A DNA stretch of 64,000 bases. It comes from Flavobacteriales bacterium. Its GTDB lineage: Bacteria; Bacteroidota; Bacteroidia; NS11-12g; UBA9320. The stretch is from contig JACJZU010000002.1 of the NCBI GenBank assembly GCA_020635435.1, forward strand, positions 558,001-622,000, in the 5' to 3' direction. Shown one piece after another: positions 52,393 through 60,533 of this stretch. The position numbers were made by a program, and so were the translations under genes. The notes beneath the pieces are model-generated. The model was not told where the DNA came from. It made no database searches and was given only the letters and a program-made list of their open reading frames with translations. Each line of letters begins with the position of its first letter. Position 1 is the stretch's first letter.

Positions 52393-52747
52393 AAAAAATC
52401 CTTCCATTATCTGTGCAAATCTGTGTTAATCTGTGGTTAAAAAAATCTGTGTAATTTGTGGTGAAATAGCCAAGTAACTTCTTTGCACCACAGATTACAC
52501 AGACTTTCACAGATTGCTTTATCCTTCGTGCTCTTTATGAATAGGTATGATCCGTGGTACAAGATCGGCAGCCAGGTCGCGGCAGCTTATCCACTGCTTA
52601 GGGCTTGCGCAGCCCTATAACCCGCGCCTACTTTTTTGGCTCAAAAAGTAGGCAAAAGAGCTTCGGGAATTTAAAGCGCACGGCCCACAACGCGCACACC
52701 CACGAATTCCCGAACCTAAACAAGGATCTTCTCGTTCTCAAAGCTTC
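52393..52747. repeat. extragenic repeat unit 2
   Basis: A 355-base copy of unit 1, closely similar throughout. It again has the ATCTGTG inverted pair (52445-52463 with 52486-52504) and the GCCTACTTTTT hairpin (52626-52653). The two hairpins of units 1 and 2 are 355 bases apart. Confidence 0.8.
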
Positions 52748-53007
52748 AAAAAATCCTTCCATTATCTGTGTTAATCTGTGTGATCTGTGGTTAAAAAAAA
52801 TCTGTGTGATCTGTGTGACAAGATTCATCGCTCAGTCACAGACTCTTATGCTTCGCTTAGGGCATTCGCAGACCTACAACCCGCGCCTATTTTTTTGGCT
52901 CAAAAAGTAGGCAAAAGAGCTTCGGGAATTTTAAAGCGCACGGCCCACAACGCGCACAGCCACAAATTCCCGGGCCTAAACAAGGATCTTCTCGTTCTCA
53001 AAGCATC
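52748..53007. repeat. extragenic repeat unit 3 (internally deleted)
   Basis: A 260-base copy that lacks the second arm of the ATCTGTG inverted repeat and the following segment, about 95 bases shorter. The GCCTA hairpin is kept at 52885-52912 with one mismatch. Confidence 0.75.
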
Positions 53008-53080
53008 AAAAAATCCTTCCACTATCTGTGTTAATCTGTGTGATCTGTGGTTTAAAAAAAATCTGTGTAATCCGCTGTGG
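53008..53080. repeat. extragenic repeat unit 4 (5' fragment)
   Basis: Only the AAAAAATCCTTCC start and the ATCTGTG-word array remain before the glycosyltransferase gene begins on the other strand. It marks the right edge of the repeat island. Confidence 0.7.
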
Positions 53081-53096
53081 AACTTTCACATTCCAT

Positions 53097-54200
53097 TCAA
53101 TCTCCCCCAAATACAAATTCCCCCCAGATCCCCAGATGATTCTCAGCACCAAAACTGTTTAACACATATTGCTGCCCCCGTGCACCCATCTCATCCCAAG
53201 CTGCATAATTCGCATACCGATCCCGTATAAGATCGATCAACTCATTCCGTTCTCCAGCCCCAAAGATCCGCAGATGCCGTTCATCCTCAAATAGTTCCCG
53301 AACCCCCGAACTGTCCGAACTGATCACAGGAACACCGCTAACCAAATATTCCAGCAATTTGCCCGGGAAACCGAACTGACTGTACACACTCCCATCCCGA
53401 TTCGAAATGAGCAGATCACAAGAACGCAGCGCTGCTAATAACTCAGTTCGATCCACTGTCCCCGTGAAATGCAGCGGTAGATCTCCCGCCTCATCCTGCA
53501 ATACCCCCCGGATCTCCGGTGGACATTTACCCATAAGTTTCAGGCTCAACCCCGGAATACTTTGCCACACTTCACGAACCGAACGAATGAGCTCCGGAAC
53601 CCCATCCTTTTCCCCAAAACTTCCCAGATAGCCCACCAAGAAACGCGCTGCTATCTCCTCATTCCATTCTTTTCGGAACAGGCTCGTATCAACAAAAGCA
53701 GGAATGACGCAGATCCGCTCCGAACCCAATCCTTGTTTTCTCAAAACAGCCGCAATTCGCCCGGAAATAACTACCGTTTTACTGCGCGCCAATTGCTCAT
53801 CCAGACGAAAAAGCAACTTCAGGAACCGAGCTTTCAAACCATGCACAACCCACGGTTCATACCATTCCGTCCGTTCCCGGATCACCGACTTTCCGGAAAT
53901 ACGCGCAGCCCAGATCAGCGGCCACCACAGAGCCGAAGGACTGTAAACATAAATGATCTTGAATTTCCTGTTCAGAAGAAAGAACAAGACTCCCCGCAGA
54001 ATGGCCGGGAAGTAAGCCAGGATACCCGAAATACCTTCGGATCCAAAATCCCGATACCGCAACGCAGTATTGTGGGAGGTACCCTTAAGAAAGAAAAAAC
54101 AGGGTTCCTTCCCTTCCGATTCACAGTGATCGTAATAGGAACTCAGCCTGGAATTGCCTCCAAATTCCAGAAAATTCCGATAAGTGAGAAATGCGATCAA
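53097..54200 (-). CDS. glycosyltransferase, GT4-like
   Basis: A 367-residue GT-B glycosyltransferase. The C-terminal half has VGYLGSFGEKDGVPELI, the FTGTVDRTELLAALRSCDLLI stretch and the donor-binding FPGKLLEYLVSGVPVISSDSSG with Glu in LLEYL. It is the last gene of the minus-strand glycan cluster. No ATG fits: TTG at 54200 is the only start after an in-frame stop at 54213-54215. The acceptor and sugar are unknown. Confidence 0.85.
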   Translation of the reverse strand: MIAFLTYRNFLEFGGNSRLSSYYDHCESEGKEPCFFFLKGTSHNTALRYRDFGSEGISGILAYFPAILRGVLFFLLNRKFKIIYVYSPSALWWPLIWAARISGKSVIRERTEWYEPWVVHGLKARFLKLLFRLDEQLARSKTVVISGRIAAVLRKQGLGSERICVIPAFVDTSLFRKEWNEEIAARFLVGYLGSFGEKDGVPELIRSVREVWQSIPGLSLKLMGKCPPEIRGVLQDEAGDLPLHFTGTVDRTELLAALRSCDLLISNRDGSVYSQFGFPGKLLEYLVSGVPVISSDSSGVRELFEDERHLRIFGAGERNELIDLIRDRYANYAAWDEMGARGQQYVLNSFGAENHLGIWGEFVFGGD

Positions 54201-54215
54201 TGCCTCTTGTTTTCA

Positions 54216-55250
54216 CTACTCCAATGCAGAAGCATGTATGCGCTCTATGATCTCTACAACCTTCATCCCCTCCAGCATATTCGCCGTGATCCGATCCCTG
54301 CCGTTCAAGGTTCGCACCACATTCTCGATCACATAATGATGGTTGGCCGCACTCCCCTGGAACGGACCATAATCATTCGGTGGATTGGTCTCCGGCAAGG
54401 GCTCAAAAGTATAGTCCTGCACATGGCAGATCTCAACCGCATTCATGTACTGTCCCCCAATTTTCACACTGCCCTTTTCACCGATCACCGTTATTGAACT
54501 CTCAAGATTCCGGTCCCAAACCGAAGTGGAGAAGTTGATCGTACCAGTACCACCCTTGATGAATTCAAAACAAGCCGTACCCGAATCCGGGAATTCCGTA
54601 TTGTGCACATGCGTGAAATTATAAAGCCTGGATCTTATGGCCTTGATATCTCCAAATATCCAGTACATGATATCTATGAAATGACTGAACTGCGTAAACA
54701 GTACCCCTCCATCCAGATCTTTGGTCCCTTTCCAGTTGACCGAACCCGAATTCGATCGTTGCGCATAATAGCGATCGTCCCGATTCCAGAAACAATTGAT
54801 CTGAACGTTCAATATTCGTCCGAGTCGTTCCTCCAAAACCATCTGTCTCAACCATTTCACCGGTGGCGAATAGCGGTTCTGCTTCACCACAAATACCTGC
54901 CGGTCGTACTGCAACGCCTCAAAGATCGCTTGTTCGCACGCCTGTTTCGACAGGCCCATGGGTTTCTCGATCAGCACATGGTGTCCGCTGCGTATAGCCA
55001 GTAATGCCTGAGGAATATGTAAGCCGTTCGGCGTGCAGATCGAAACCACGTCGGCCTTTAAACCGGAACTCAGTACATCCTCGAAAGTTCGAAAGAACGG
55101 CACTCCCTGCGGATACAATTCATGCCGTTCCAGTTCAGGATCCACATCGCAAATGGCAACAAGTTCCGCCTCGGGATACTCGTGGATCACCGTTGCATGA
55201 CGCCTTCCAATATGTCCGAAACCGACCAGAATGAATTTTATACTTTCCAT
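54216..55250 (-). CDS. Gfo/Idh/MocA oxidoreductase, WlbA/WbpB-like
   Basis: A 344-residue NAD(P)-dependent sugar dehydrogenase. The Rossmann strand is FILVGFGHIGRRHA at residues 5-18, and IEKPMGLS supplies the catalytic Lys. VVKQNRYSPPVKWL, WKGTKDLDGGVLFTQFSHFIDIMYWIFGD and the tyrosine-rich NRDDRYYAQR resemble WlbA/WbpB, which oxidises UDP-GlcNAcA at C3 for 2,3-diamino sugars. A partner aminotransferase and acetyltransferase are not in view, so substrate is tentative. ATG at 55250 starts the Rossmann fold; a longer frame to 55361 would overlap the WecA-like gene widely. The overlap is 13 bases. Confidence 0.82.
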   Translation of the reverse strand: MESIKFILVGFGHIGRRHATVIHEYPEAELVAICDVDPELERHELYPQGVPFFRTFEDVLSSGLKADVVSICTPNGLHIPQALLAIRSGHHVLIEKPMGLSKQACEQAIFEALQYDRQVFVVKQNRYSPPVKWLRQMVLEERLGRILNVQINCFWNRDDRYYAQRSNSGSVNWKGTKDLDGGVLFTQFSHFIDIMYWIFGDIKAIRSRLYNFTHVHNTEFPDSGTACFEFIKGGTGTINFSTSVWDRNLESSITVIGEKGSVKIGGQYMNAVEICHVQDYTFEPLPETNPPNDYGPFQGSAANHHYVIENVVRTLNGRDRITANMLEGMKVVEIIERIHASALE

Positions 55251-56230
55251 AGGCGGAGCGAATCGCGTTGGTATTTGAATTTTACGAAAAGATACAGGAT
55301 GCTCAGAGTGATCAGCACAGCAGGGATCAGGATACGCACATCCCAGTGTGCTATCACCCAAATGTACAGCAGGTAGTTCACCATCAGCTGCAGAGCAGCG
55401 TATAGCATACTTACCCGAACATGTCCCAATCCGGCCTCGTTGCTCAGCAATTGATAGGCATGCGAGCGATGGGCGGTGGTGATATTCTCTTTGTTGAGCA
55501 GTCGGATGAGGATCGTGCCCAGAGAATCCACACCATACACTGCAAGCAGAAGCAAGTATACAATGCGGCCACTGTTATAGGCCACATCATAAACGAGAAA
55601 TGCCGCATAAAGCCCAAGTACGATACTACCTGAATCGCCCATGAAGCATACAGCCTTTTTACGCACATTCAATAGTGCGAACAGGATCAGGGCAAGGGTG
55701 ATCATGTCGGTATACTCCACAGCGTAATGCACGGCGTTCAGAGGGAATTGCATCAATGAAGCGATCAGCACCAACAAATAGAGTGTAGTTATCCCATTGA
55801 TCCCGTCCATGAAATTCACGGTATTCATAGTACCGAGAATGAAAACGAAAAGCAGGATATTGATCCATATCCCCAAACTTTCATGGCCGGAAACGATCTG
55901 ATACGTGATTCCAGCGGCACACAATCCGTAGAGCAAGAGTCGAAGTCCCGCTCCAAGTGTGAATCGATCGTCGAGGAAGCCCGTGATACCGCCGAGAAAA
56001 AGCGAAATAAAGAGTACGGGGGATGCATATCCGCTGTAGAAGAACCCGAGCACAGCGGCGGCAATGAAAACCACACCTGCTCCCCGTATGGTTCGCTCCT
56101 TGTGCGAACTGCGTTCATTGGGTACATCCAGTATGTCCTTGCGACCGGCTATGTACAAATAGGCCCAAAGCACAATGGAAAGCAGCAAGGCTGAGCCAAG
56201 AAAGCCCCAACCTGCCGTGGAGAAGATCAT
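55238..56230 (-). CDS. WecA/MraY-family sugar-1-phosphate transferase (initiating enzyme)
   Basis: A 330-residue membrane enzyme with about ten helices. It transfers a (N-acetyl)hexosamine-1-phosphate from a UDP-sugar to undecaprenyl phosphate, starting the glycan repeat. Landmarks are DVPNERSSHKERTIRGAG, GGITGFLDDR (the Asp pair), TVNFMDGINGIT, GDSGSIVLG and the cytoplasmic HRSHAYQ loop (HxH motif). These fit the WecA/WbpL/WbcO group and not MraY. ATG at 56230 overlaps the epimerase stop as ATGA; a TTG at 56239 is less likely. Confidence 0.92.
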   Translation of the reverse strand: MIFSTAGWGFLGSALLLSIVLWAYLYIAGRKDILDVPNERSSHKERTIRGAGVVFIAAAVLGFFYSGYASPVLFISLFLGGITGFLDDRFTLGAGLRLLLYGLCAAGITYQIVSGHESLGIWINILLFVFILGTMNTVNFMDGINGITTLYLLVLIASLMQFPLNAVHYAVEYTDMITLALILFALLNVRKKAVCFMGDSGSIVLGLYAAFLVYDVAYNSGRIVYLLLLAVYGVDSLGTILIRLLNKENITTAHRSHAYQLLSNEAGLGHVRVSMLYAALQLMVNYLLYIWVIAHWDVRILIPAVLITLSILYLFVKFKYQRDSLRLWKV

Positions 56231-57132
56231 CCCAGCCAATCTTTCAAACCCTCCGTTGTTGTGAATGGCAACTTTTCATCGCCCAGTAATTCGTCTAATT
56301 TGCCGGTGTCCACACTCAAATTGCCCAATAATTTGTAGATCATCCTGCGCAGCGAAGAACCTTCCTCCTTGTGCTTTAGAAAACGGGCATACAAGAACGC
56401 CGGGATCTGCCAACTGCGCAGGGGTTTATGCAATACCCCTGCGATCAGTTTCATCAGTTCAAAAGTTGAGAGCGTACCGGGATCGGCCACGTGATAGATA
56501 CCCCGTTCAGCCCCATGCTCTACAAAATGCTGTACTACATAGGTCAGATTTTTAACGTACAGCACCGATTTCTCATTCTTCACATCACGGAATGGATACG
56601 GAATCCCACGTTTAATGATGCGCACGAGCGACAGGATATTGCCCTTGCAACCCGGCCCATAGATCATCACCGGCCGAAGCACATAGATATTCATACCCAG
56701 ATCCGGTTCATTGGCAGCCAGATAGTCTTCAGCCAGCTGCTTCGATACCCCATATGGCGAAATAGGAACCGGGTCCCGGATCTCATTCAAATGCACCCCA
56801 TCACTTTCACACAGCGCCTTGATACTGGACATGAACATGAAGTGCCTGCATTTGCCCCGCAAAGCCTGGGAGAGATCGCGCGTGAGATCAAAATTCACAT
56901 CCAGGTACATGTGATCCGAAAAGGCATCCGAAATATCATGCGCCAAACCGGTCAGGTGAATGCACCAATCCACCTCCGGAAGCTCATTCAGTTTGTCCCA
57001 GGTATATACCCGCTGGATTCCGGGCATGGGAACGGACTTTCTGCCCAATCCGAATAATTCGTGATCAGCCGCTAATTGGGCAGTTATGTGCTTTCCCAGG
57101 AATCCGGTATATCCGCTAATCAGTACTCTCAC
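56227..57132 (-). CDS. NAD-dependent sugar epimerase/dehydratase
   Basis: A 301-residue extended short-chain dehydrogenase. The nucleotide-binding SGYTGFLGKHI is at residues 6-16, MSSIKAL holds the catalytic Ser region, and YGVSKQLAEDYL holds the YxxxK pair. RPVMIYGPGCKGN is typical of UDP-glucose 4-epimerase relatives. Such genes often precede WecA-like transferases in O-antigen clusters, making an N-acetylgalactosamine-, quinovosamine- or fucosamine-type sugar; which one is not decided here. GTG at 57132 overlaps the GT2 stop as GTGA. Confidence 0.88.
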   Translation of the reverse strand: MRVLISGYTGFLGKHITAQLAADHELFGLGRKSVPMPGIQRVYTWDKLNELPEVDWCIHLTGLAHDISDAFSDHMYLDVNFDLTRDLSQALRGKCRHFMFMSSIKALCESDGVHLNEIRDPVPISPYGVSKQLAEDYLAANEPDLGMNIYVLRPVMIYGPGCKGNILSLVRIIKRGIPYPFRDVKNEKSVLYVKNLTYVVQHFVEHGAERGIYHVADPGTLSTFELMKLIAGVLHKPLRSWQIPAFLYARFLKHKEEGSSLRRMIYKLLGNLSVDTGKLDELLGDEKLPFTTTEGLKDWLG

Positions 57133-57863
57133 CTCAATTCAAGTAAACGTTGCCAATATTTTGAATAGATCTTCAGGTATGAAGTAGGAATGTTGTGCTT
57201 CCTGCAAATGTCCCGAATTTCCCTGTTAATGATGAAATTGGATCTCCAGCTTCGCGTGCTCAGCCCTCCGCCGTTCATATCGGTGATGATGAAGGGAATA
57301 TAACCGAATTTCCATCGGGGATCACCGAACAAACGGACCAGTAACTCAAAATCGGAGGCAATGCGGTAAGCGAGACTGAATCGCTGACCCTCATAGACCT
57401 CGCGGCGGGCAAAGAAAGCGGGATGCGCCGGCATGATGCCTCTGGAAAAATCGCTGAAGGTCCAGTCTTCGCATGAATACAACCTGCTTGTCTCACCTTT
57501 TTCATCCACAAAGCGAATATCGGCATAGATCCCGCTCCAATCGGGATGTTCGATCAGTGCCGACACAACCCGGGAAAGACTCAGCCGGTGATGGAAAACA
57601 TCGTCGCTGTGCAGCAATCCGACCACCTCGCCGCTTGCACGATCCAGGCCCTTGTTCAATGCGTCGTAAATGCCCCGATCCGGTTCGCTGATCAATACCT
57701 TAATGTGCGGGAATTCCTTGACGATCTGCACCGTGGAATCGGTTGAGCCGCCATCCACGACGATGTGCTCCACATTGTGGTGACTTTGAGCCACAACACT
57801 TTGCAGCGTGCGGCGAATGGTCTTCTCGCTGTTGAATGTTGCAGTGATGAGGGATACTTTCAT
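57129..57863 (-). CDS. glycosyltransferase family 2
   Basis: A 244-residue GT-A enzyme. It has VSLITATFNSEKTIRRTLQSV, HIVDGGSTDST-type text IVVDGGSTDSTVQIVKEF, GIYDALNKGLDRASGEVVGLLHSDDVF with the metal-binding DD, and the later ARREVYEGQRF. The set is typical of WcaA/WcaE-like transferases in polysaccharide clusters. It overlaps the epimerase gene by 4 bases and follows the MBOAT gene by 28. Confidence 0.92.
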   Translation of the reverse strand: MKVSLITATFNSEKTIRRTLQSVVAQSHHNVEHIVVDGGSTDSTVQIVKEFPHIKVLISEPDRGIYDALNKGLDRASGEVVGLLHSDDVFHHRLSLSRVVSALIEHPDWSGIYADIRFVDEKGETSRLYSCEDWTFSDFSRGIMPAHPAFFARREVYEGQRFSLAYRIASDFELLVRLFGDPRWKFGYIPFIITDMNGGGLSTRSWRSNFIINREIRDICRKHNIPTSYLKIYSKYWQRLLELR

Positions 57864-57891
57864 ATTTGGGCGATCGCGATCTGTTGGTTGC

Positions 57892-59364
57892 TCAAAACTG
57901 AAAATAGATGAATTGAGATATTGGACGCAGGAACACGAATACTAAAATACTGATGGCAGTGTACTTCAGCGTTTGGAGCGAAAGTACGACCCATCCCGGC
58001 CAACTTTTAATGCGTTCGCTATAGGAATCTAACAGAAAGGCCAGTGTTGTTAACACAGTTAGGAGAAACGCGACCAGATATGTGTTTTCCCGGAATGTAT
58101 AACTCAAATAGGCAGCAGGTGTCAGGATCTTTGAGAAGAGCACGAATGTATCGTGCACATTCAAAGCCCGAAATGGGATCCAGCCCAGCATGGCGATCGG
58201 GAAGGTGATCAGCCAACCGATCACAGGTGTCTGAAGTGGTTTGAGAAAGCGGAGGGAATGTGCGAGTCGTTCCAAATAAACCGCCAGGGAATGATACAAA
58301 CCCCAAACAACGAAGGTCCAGTTCGCACCATGCCAAAGCCCCATGATGGACCATGTGAGAAAGAGTGCATAGGTTTTCCGCCCATTACCGGGTTGAACTT
58401 GTTCTACATTTTCGCCCAATCCACCTCTTGAACCAACTTTGTCAAAGCGTACTTTCTTACCGGCAAGAGGTAAATAGAGGTAATCGCGTATCCAGCTCGA
58501 AAGGGAGATGTGCCAACGCTTCCAGAATACTTTGAACGAGCGGGATGCATAAGGGAAGTTGAAATTCTCGGGGAATCGGATGCCCATGAGCAATGCACAA
58601 CCAATCGCAATATGTGAATACCCGGCAAAATCGAAATAGATCTGAAAACCAAATAAGAACGCTGCTGTCCAAACATCGATGGCGCTGAAAGTGTGCGCTC
58701 CGGTAAGAAATATCTCGTCTACCATAGGAGCAATATTATCTGCAAGCACCACTTTGAGGAACAGGCCATAGCCGATCCGTTTCAATCCGGATGGTATGAA
58801 TTCCATTTTGAAAGTTGGCCGGGTGCGGAGCTGCTCAATAACCTCACCGGCCCTAAGGATCGGTCCGGCAACCAACTGCGGAAAAAAGGTCACGTACGAA
58901 CCATAAAGCAGAAAGTCGCGCTCAGGTAAGGCATGCCCCCTGTAAACATCTATTGAATAACTGATGGTTTGGAAAGTATAGAAACTAATACCCAAAGGCA
59001 GTATGATCGCAGGCAGATCGAAACGGAACGCCGTTCCGGTAAACTCCATGATCTGATTGAAATTACCCGAAAGGAAAAACAGATACTTGAAGTAAACCAA
59101 TAAGCCAAGGTTGATCACCAACGTGCCTAAAAGCAACTTTTTTCCCAAGGCCCGATCCGCCCGGTGCCGGTGGATGGCGATGGCTATGAAGTAGTCCACA
59201 ACCGAGGAAAACAGCATCACCGGCAGGAATTCCCAACGCCAGAATCCATAAAAGACCAAGCTGCCCCCAAAAAGCAAGGCGATACGCAGTTTGTAGGGCA
59301 ATATCCAGTAGAGAAGTACTACGGGAATCAGGAAAAACAGGAAGGTGAGGGAATTAAAGATCAT
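57892..59364 (-). CDS. MBOAT-family O-acyltransferase (AlgI-like)
   Basis: A 490-residue membrane protein with about eleven helices. AlgI/DltB-like blocks are FFLIPVVLLYWILP, GISFYTFQTISYSIDVYRG, FFPQLVAGPILR, FWKRWHISLSSWIRDYLYLPL and MGLWHGANWTFVVWG, which holds the catalytic His. It moves acyl groups, usually acetyl, across the membrane for attachment to an exported polymer. The SGNH-like protein encoded just upstream (11-base overlap) is the likely partner that puts the group on the glycan, as in AlgI/AlgJ/AlgX or PatA/PatB pairs. Confidence 0.94.
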   Translation of the reverse strand: MIFNSLTFLFFLIPVVLLYWILPYKLRIALLFGGSLVFYGFWRWEFLPVMLFSSVVDYFIAIAIHRHRADRALGKKLLLGTLVINLGLLVYFKYLFFLSGNFNQIMEFTGTAFRFDLPAIILPLGISFYTFQTISYSIDVYRGHALPERDFLLYGSYVTFFPQLVAGPILRAGEVIEQLRTRPTFKMEFIPSGLKRIGYGLFLKVVLADNIAPMVDEIFLTGAHTFSAIDVWTAAFLFGFQIYFDFAGYSHIAIGCALLMGIRFPENFNFPYASRSFKVFWKRWHISLSSWIRDYLYLPLAGKKVRFDKVGSRGGLGENVEQVQPGNGRKTYALFLTWSIMGLWHGANWTFVVWGLYHSLAVYLERLAHSLRFLKPLQTPVIGWLITFPIAMLGWIPFRALNVHDTFVLFSKILTPAAYLSYTFRENTYLVAFLLTVLTTLAFLLDSYSERIKSWPGWVVLSLQTLKYTAISILVFVFLRPISQFIYFQF

Positions 59365-60493
59365 TGTCCTTGAACCTGTTCAAAGAACTGCGCAATGCAC
59401 TGTCGAGAAGCTGATGCCCCTCGAAGCGAAAATGCATAAAATCGTATTCCGGTTTGTTCTGCAAGCCCGTCGGATCTTTCACACCCCAATAAACTCCGGG
59501 TACCAAGTCCTGAAGATCGGCGAACCGTATACCTTCCCTTCCCGCGCATTTGGTCTTCAATTCTTGCTTAAAAAGCTCATAAGCCGACATATCGTAAGGT
59601 GGCTGTACATCGGTGCGCAGTGGGGGTATGTATACCAGGATCTGCACCTGTGGAGCAAGACCGAGCAGGTCCTCCAGGGCATCCATATTCGCTGCTTTGC
59701 GCTCCGGGATGATCTTGCGTACCGTTTGTGCATCTATACCAAACACCGTATTCCGCAACTGATAGAGAAATATGAACAAACGCCCCCGCATCGTTTCCCG
59801 CTTCGCCCAAAGCGCCCAATTTTCAGACAGTTGTTCATTCAACCAGCGCTCGCTTTTTTCCTGAGTGGTTTTGCGAACACCTGCCAGATCTTTTTCTGTC
59901 TGATCCTCGCCTGGGGTCTGCAAAGCATTCAGGTAGTTATTCACCGCTACCGAACTGCGCATATTTTCACCCAATCGGAATTTGGAATTTATAAGTAGCG
60001 GGAAGTAGCTGTCGCGAATTCCGCTCTCCCTCAGATCGTCGTAAAAAACAGGAAGTATGAGCCGTTCGATCTTCACACCCCCTTCAACTAGAAGCCATTG
60101 AGTGGCAACGAGCATTTCTTGTAAAGAGGCATTCGGGATACTCAAGGCCATGCTTTCCATATCCGGTTCATCCCGCTTCCGAATGAGTTCTACGTAATTG
60201 CACTGCCCCGGTTTCAACTGGTTAATGGCATGCGTCTGAGAATTCCCCAGGAACAGCTGAACCGGCTTCGAACCCCGCCTTCGCCATCCACTCAAAAAAC
60301 TATCCATCTCAAGTTGCCTGAAACGATTCAAGTGAATGGGATAGTTGGAGTCCCTCGCAAAGTAAGAGCTCGTCTCGATCCCAAGCGCAAAATCCTCCGC
60401 AGCCCGCATTTCCCTTCCCAAGAACTGCAGCCCCCCATAACTCAATAGCACCACCAACAATATCCCAATCCCAAACCTCATCCCAATCCCCAC
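59354..60493 (-). CDS. SGNH-hydrolase-like partner of the MBOAT acyltransferase
   Basis: A 379-residue protein (375 from the second ATG at 60481). One N-terminal membrane helix (about residues 6-24) leads to an exported domain. FLGNSQTHAINQ matches SGNH block I with the nucleophile Ser in GNSQ. The C-terminal DFMHFRFEGHQLL supplies the D-x-x-H block. It is probably a periplasmic O-acetyl transferase or esterase working with the MBOAT. The gene overlaps the MBOAT gene by 11 bases. A different DltD-like family assignment is possible. Confidence 0.7.
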   Translation of the reverse strand: MGIGMRFGIGILLVVLLSYGGLQFLGREMRAAEDFALGIETSSYFARDSNYPIHLNRFRQLEMDSFLSGWRRRGSKPVQLFLGNSQTHAINQLKPGQCNYVELIRKRDEPDMESMALSIPNASLQEMLVATQWLLVEGGVKIERLILPVFYDDLRESGIRDSYFPLLINSKFRLGENMRSSVAVNNYLNALQTPGEDQTEKDLAGVRKTTQEKSERWLNEQLSENWALWAKRETMRGRLFIFLYQLRNTVFGIDAQTVRKIIPERKAANMDALEDLLGLAPQVQILVYIPPLRTDVQPPYDMSAYELFKQELKTKCAGREGIRFADLQDLVPGVYWGVKDPTGLQNKPEYDFMHFRFEGHQLLDSALRSSLNRFKDNDL

Positions 60494-60533
60494 CTAATTA
60501 CCTATCAACCTATCCTCCTATCTACCTATCCTC
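60492..60533. repeat. low-complexity CCTATC-type tract
   Basis: Several imperfect copies of CCTATC and TCCTCC follow one another between the carbamoyltransferase and SGNH genes. On the minus strand they read GATAGG and AGGAGG, so they may serve as ribosome entry for the SGNH gene. Confidence 0.45.

Noticed and set aside
52053..53080. Possible CRISPR array
   Set aside because: Repeat units are 260-355 bases long with no unique spacers of 30-40 bases and no cas genes nearby.
52605..53230. Two + strand ORFs (52605-52910 and 52787-53230) that look like hypothetical proteins
   Set aside because: They are translations of the repeat units, share the same peptide text as one another, and have no start context; repeat artefacts.
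53562..54497. 311-codon + strand ORF
   Set aside because: Antisense to the glycosyltransferase and the oxidoreductase gene; its composition is unlike a real protein.
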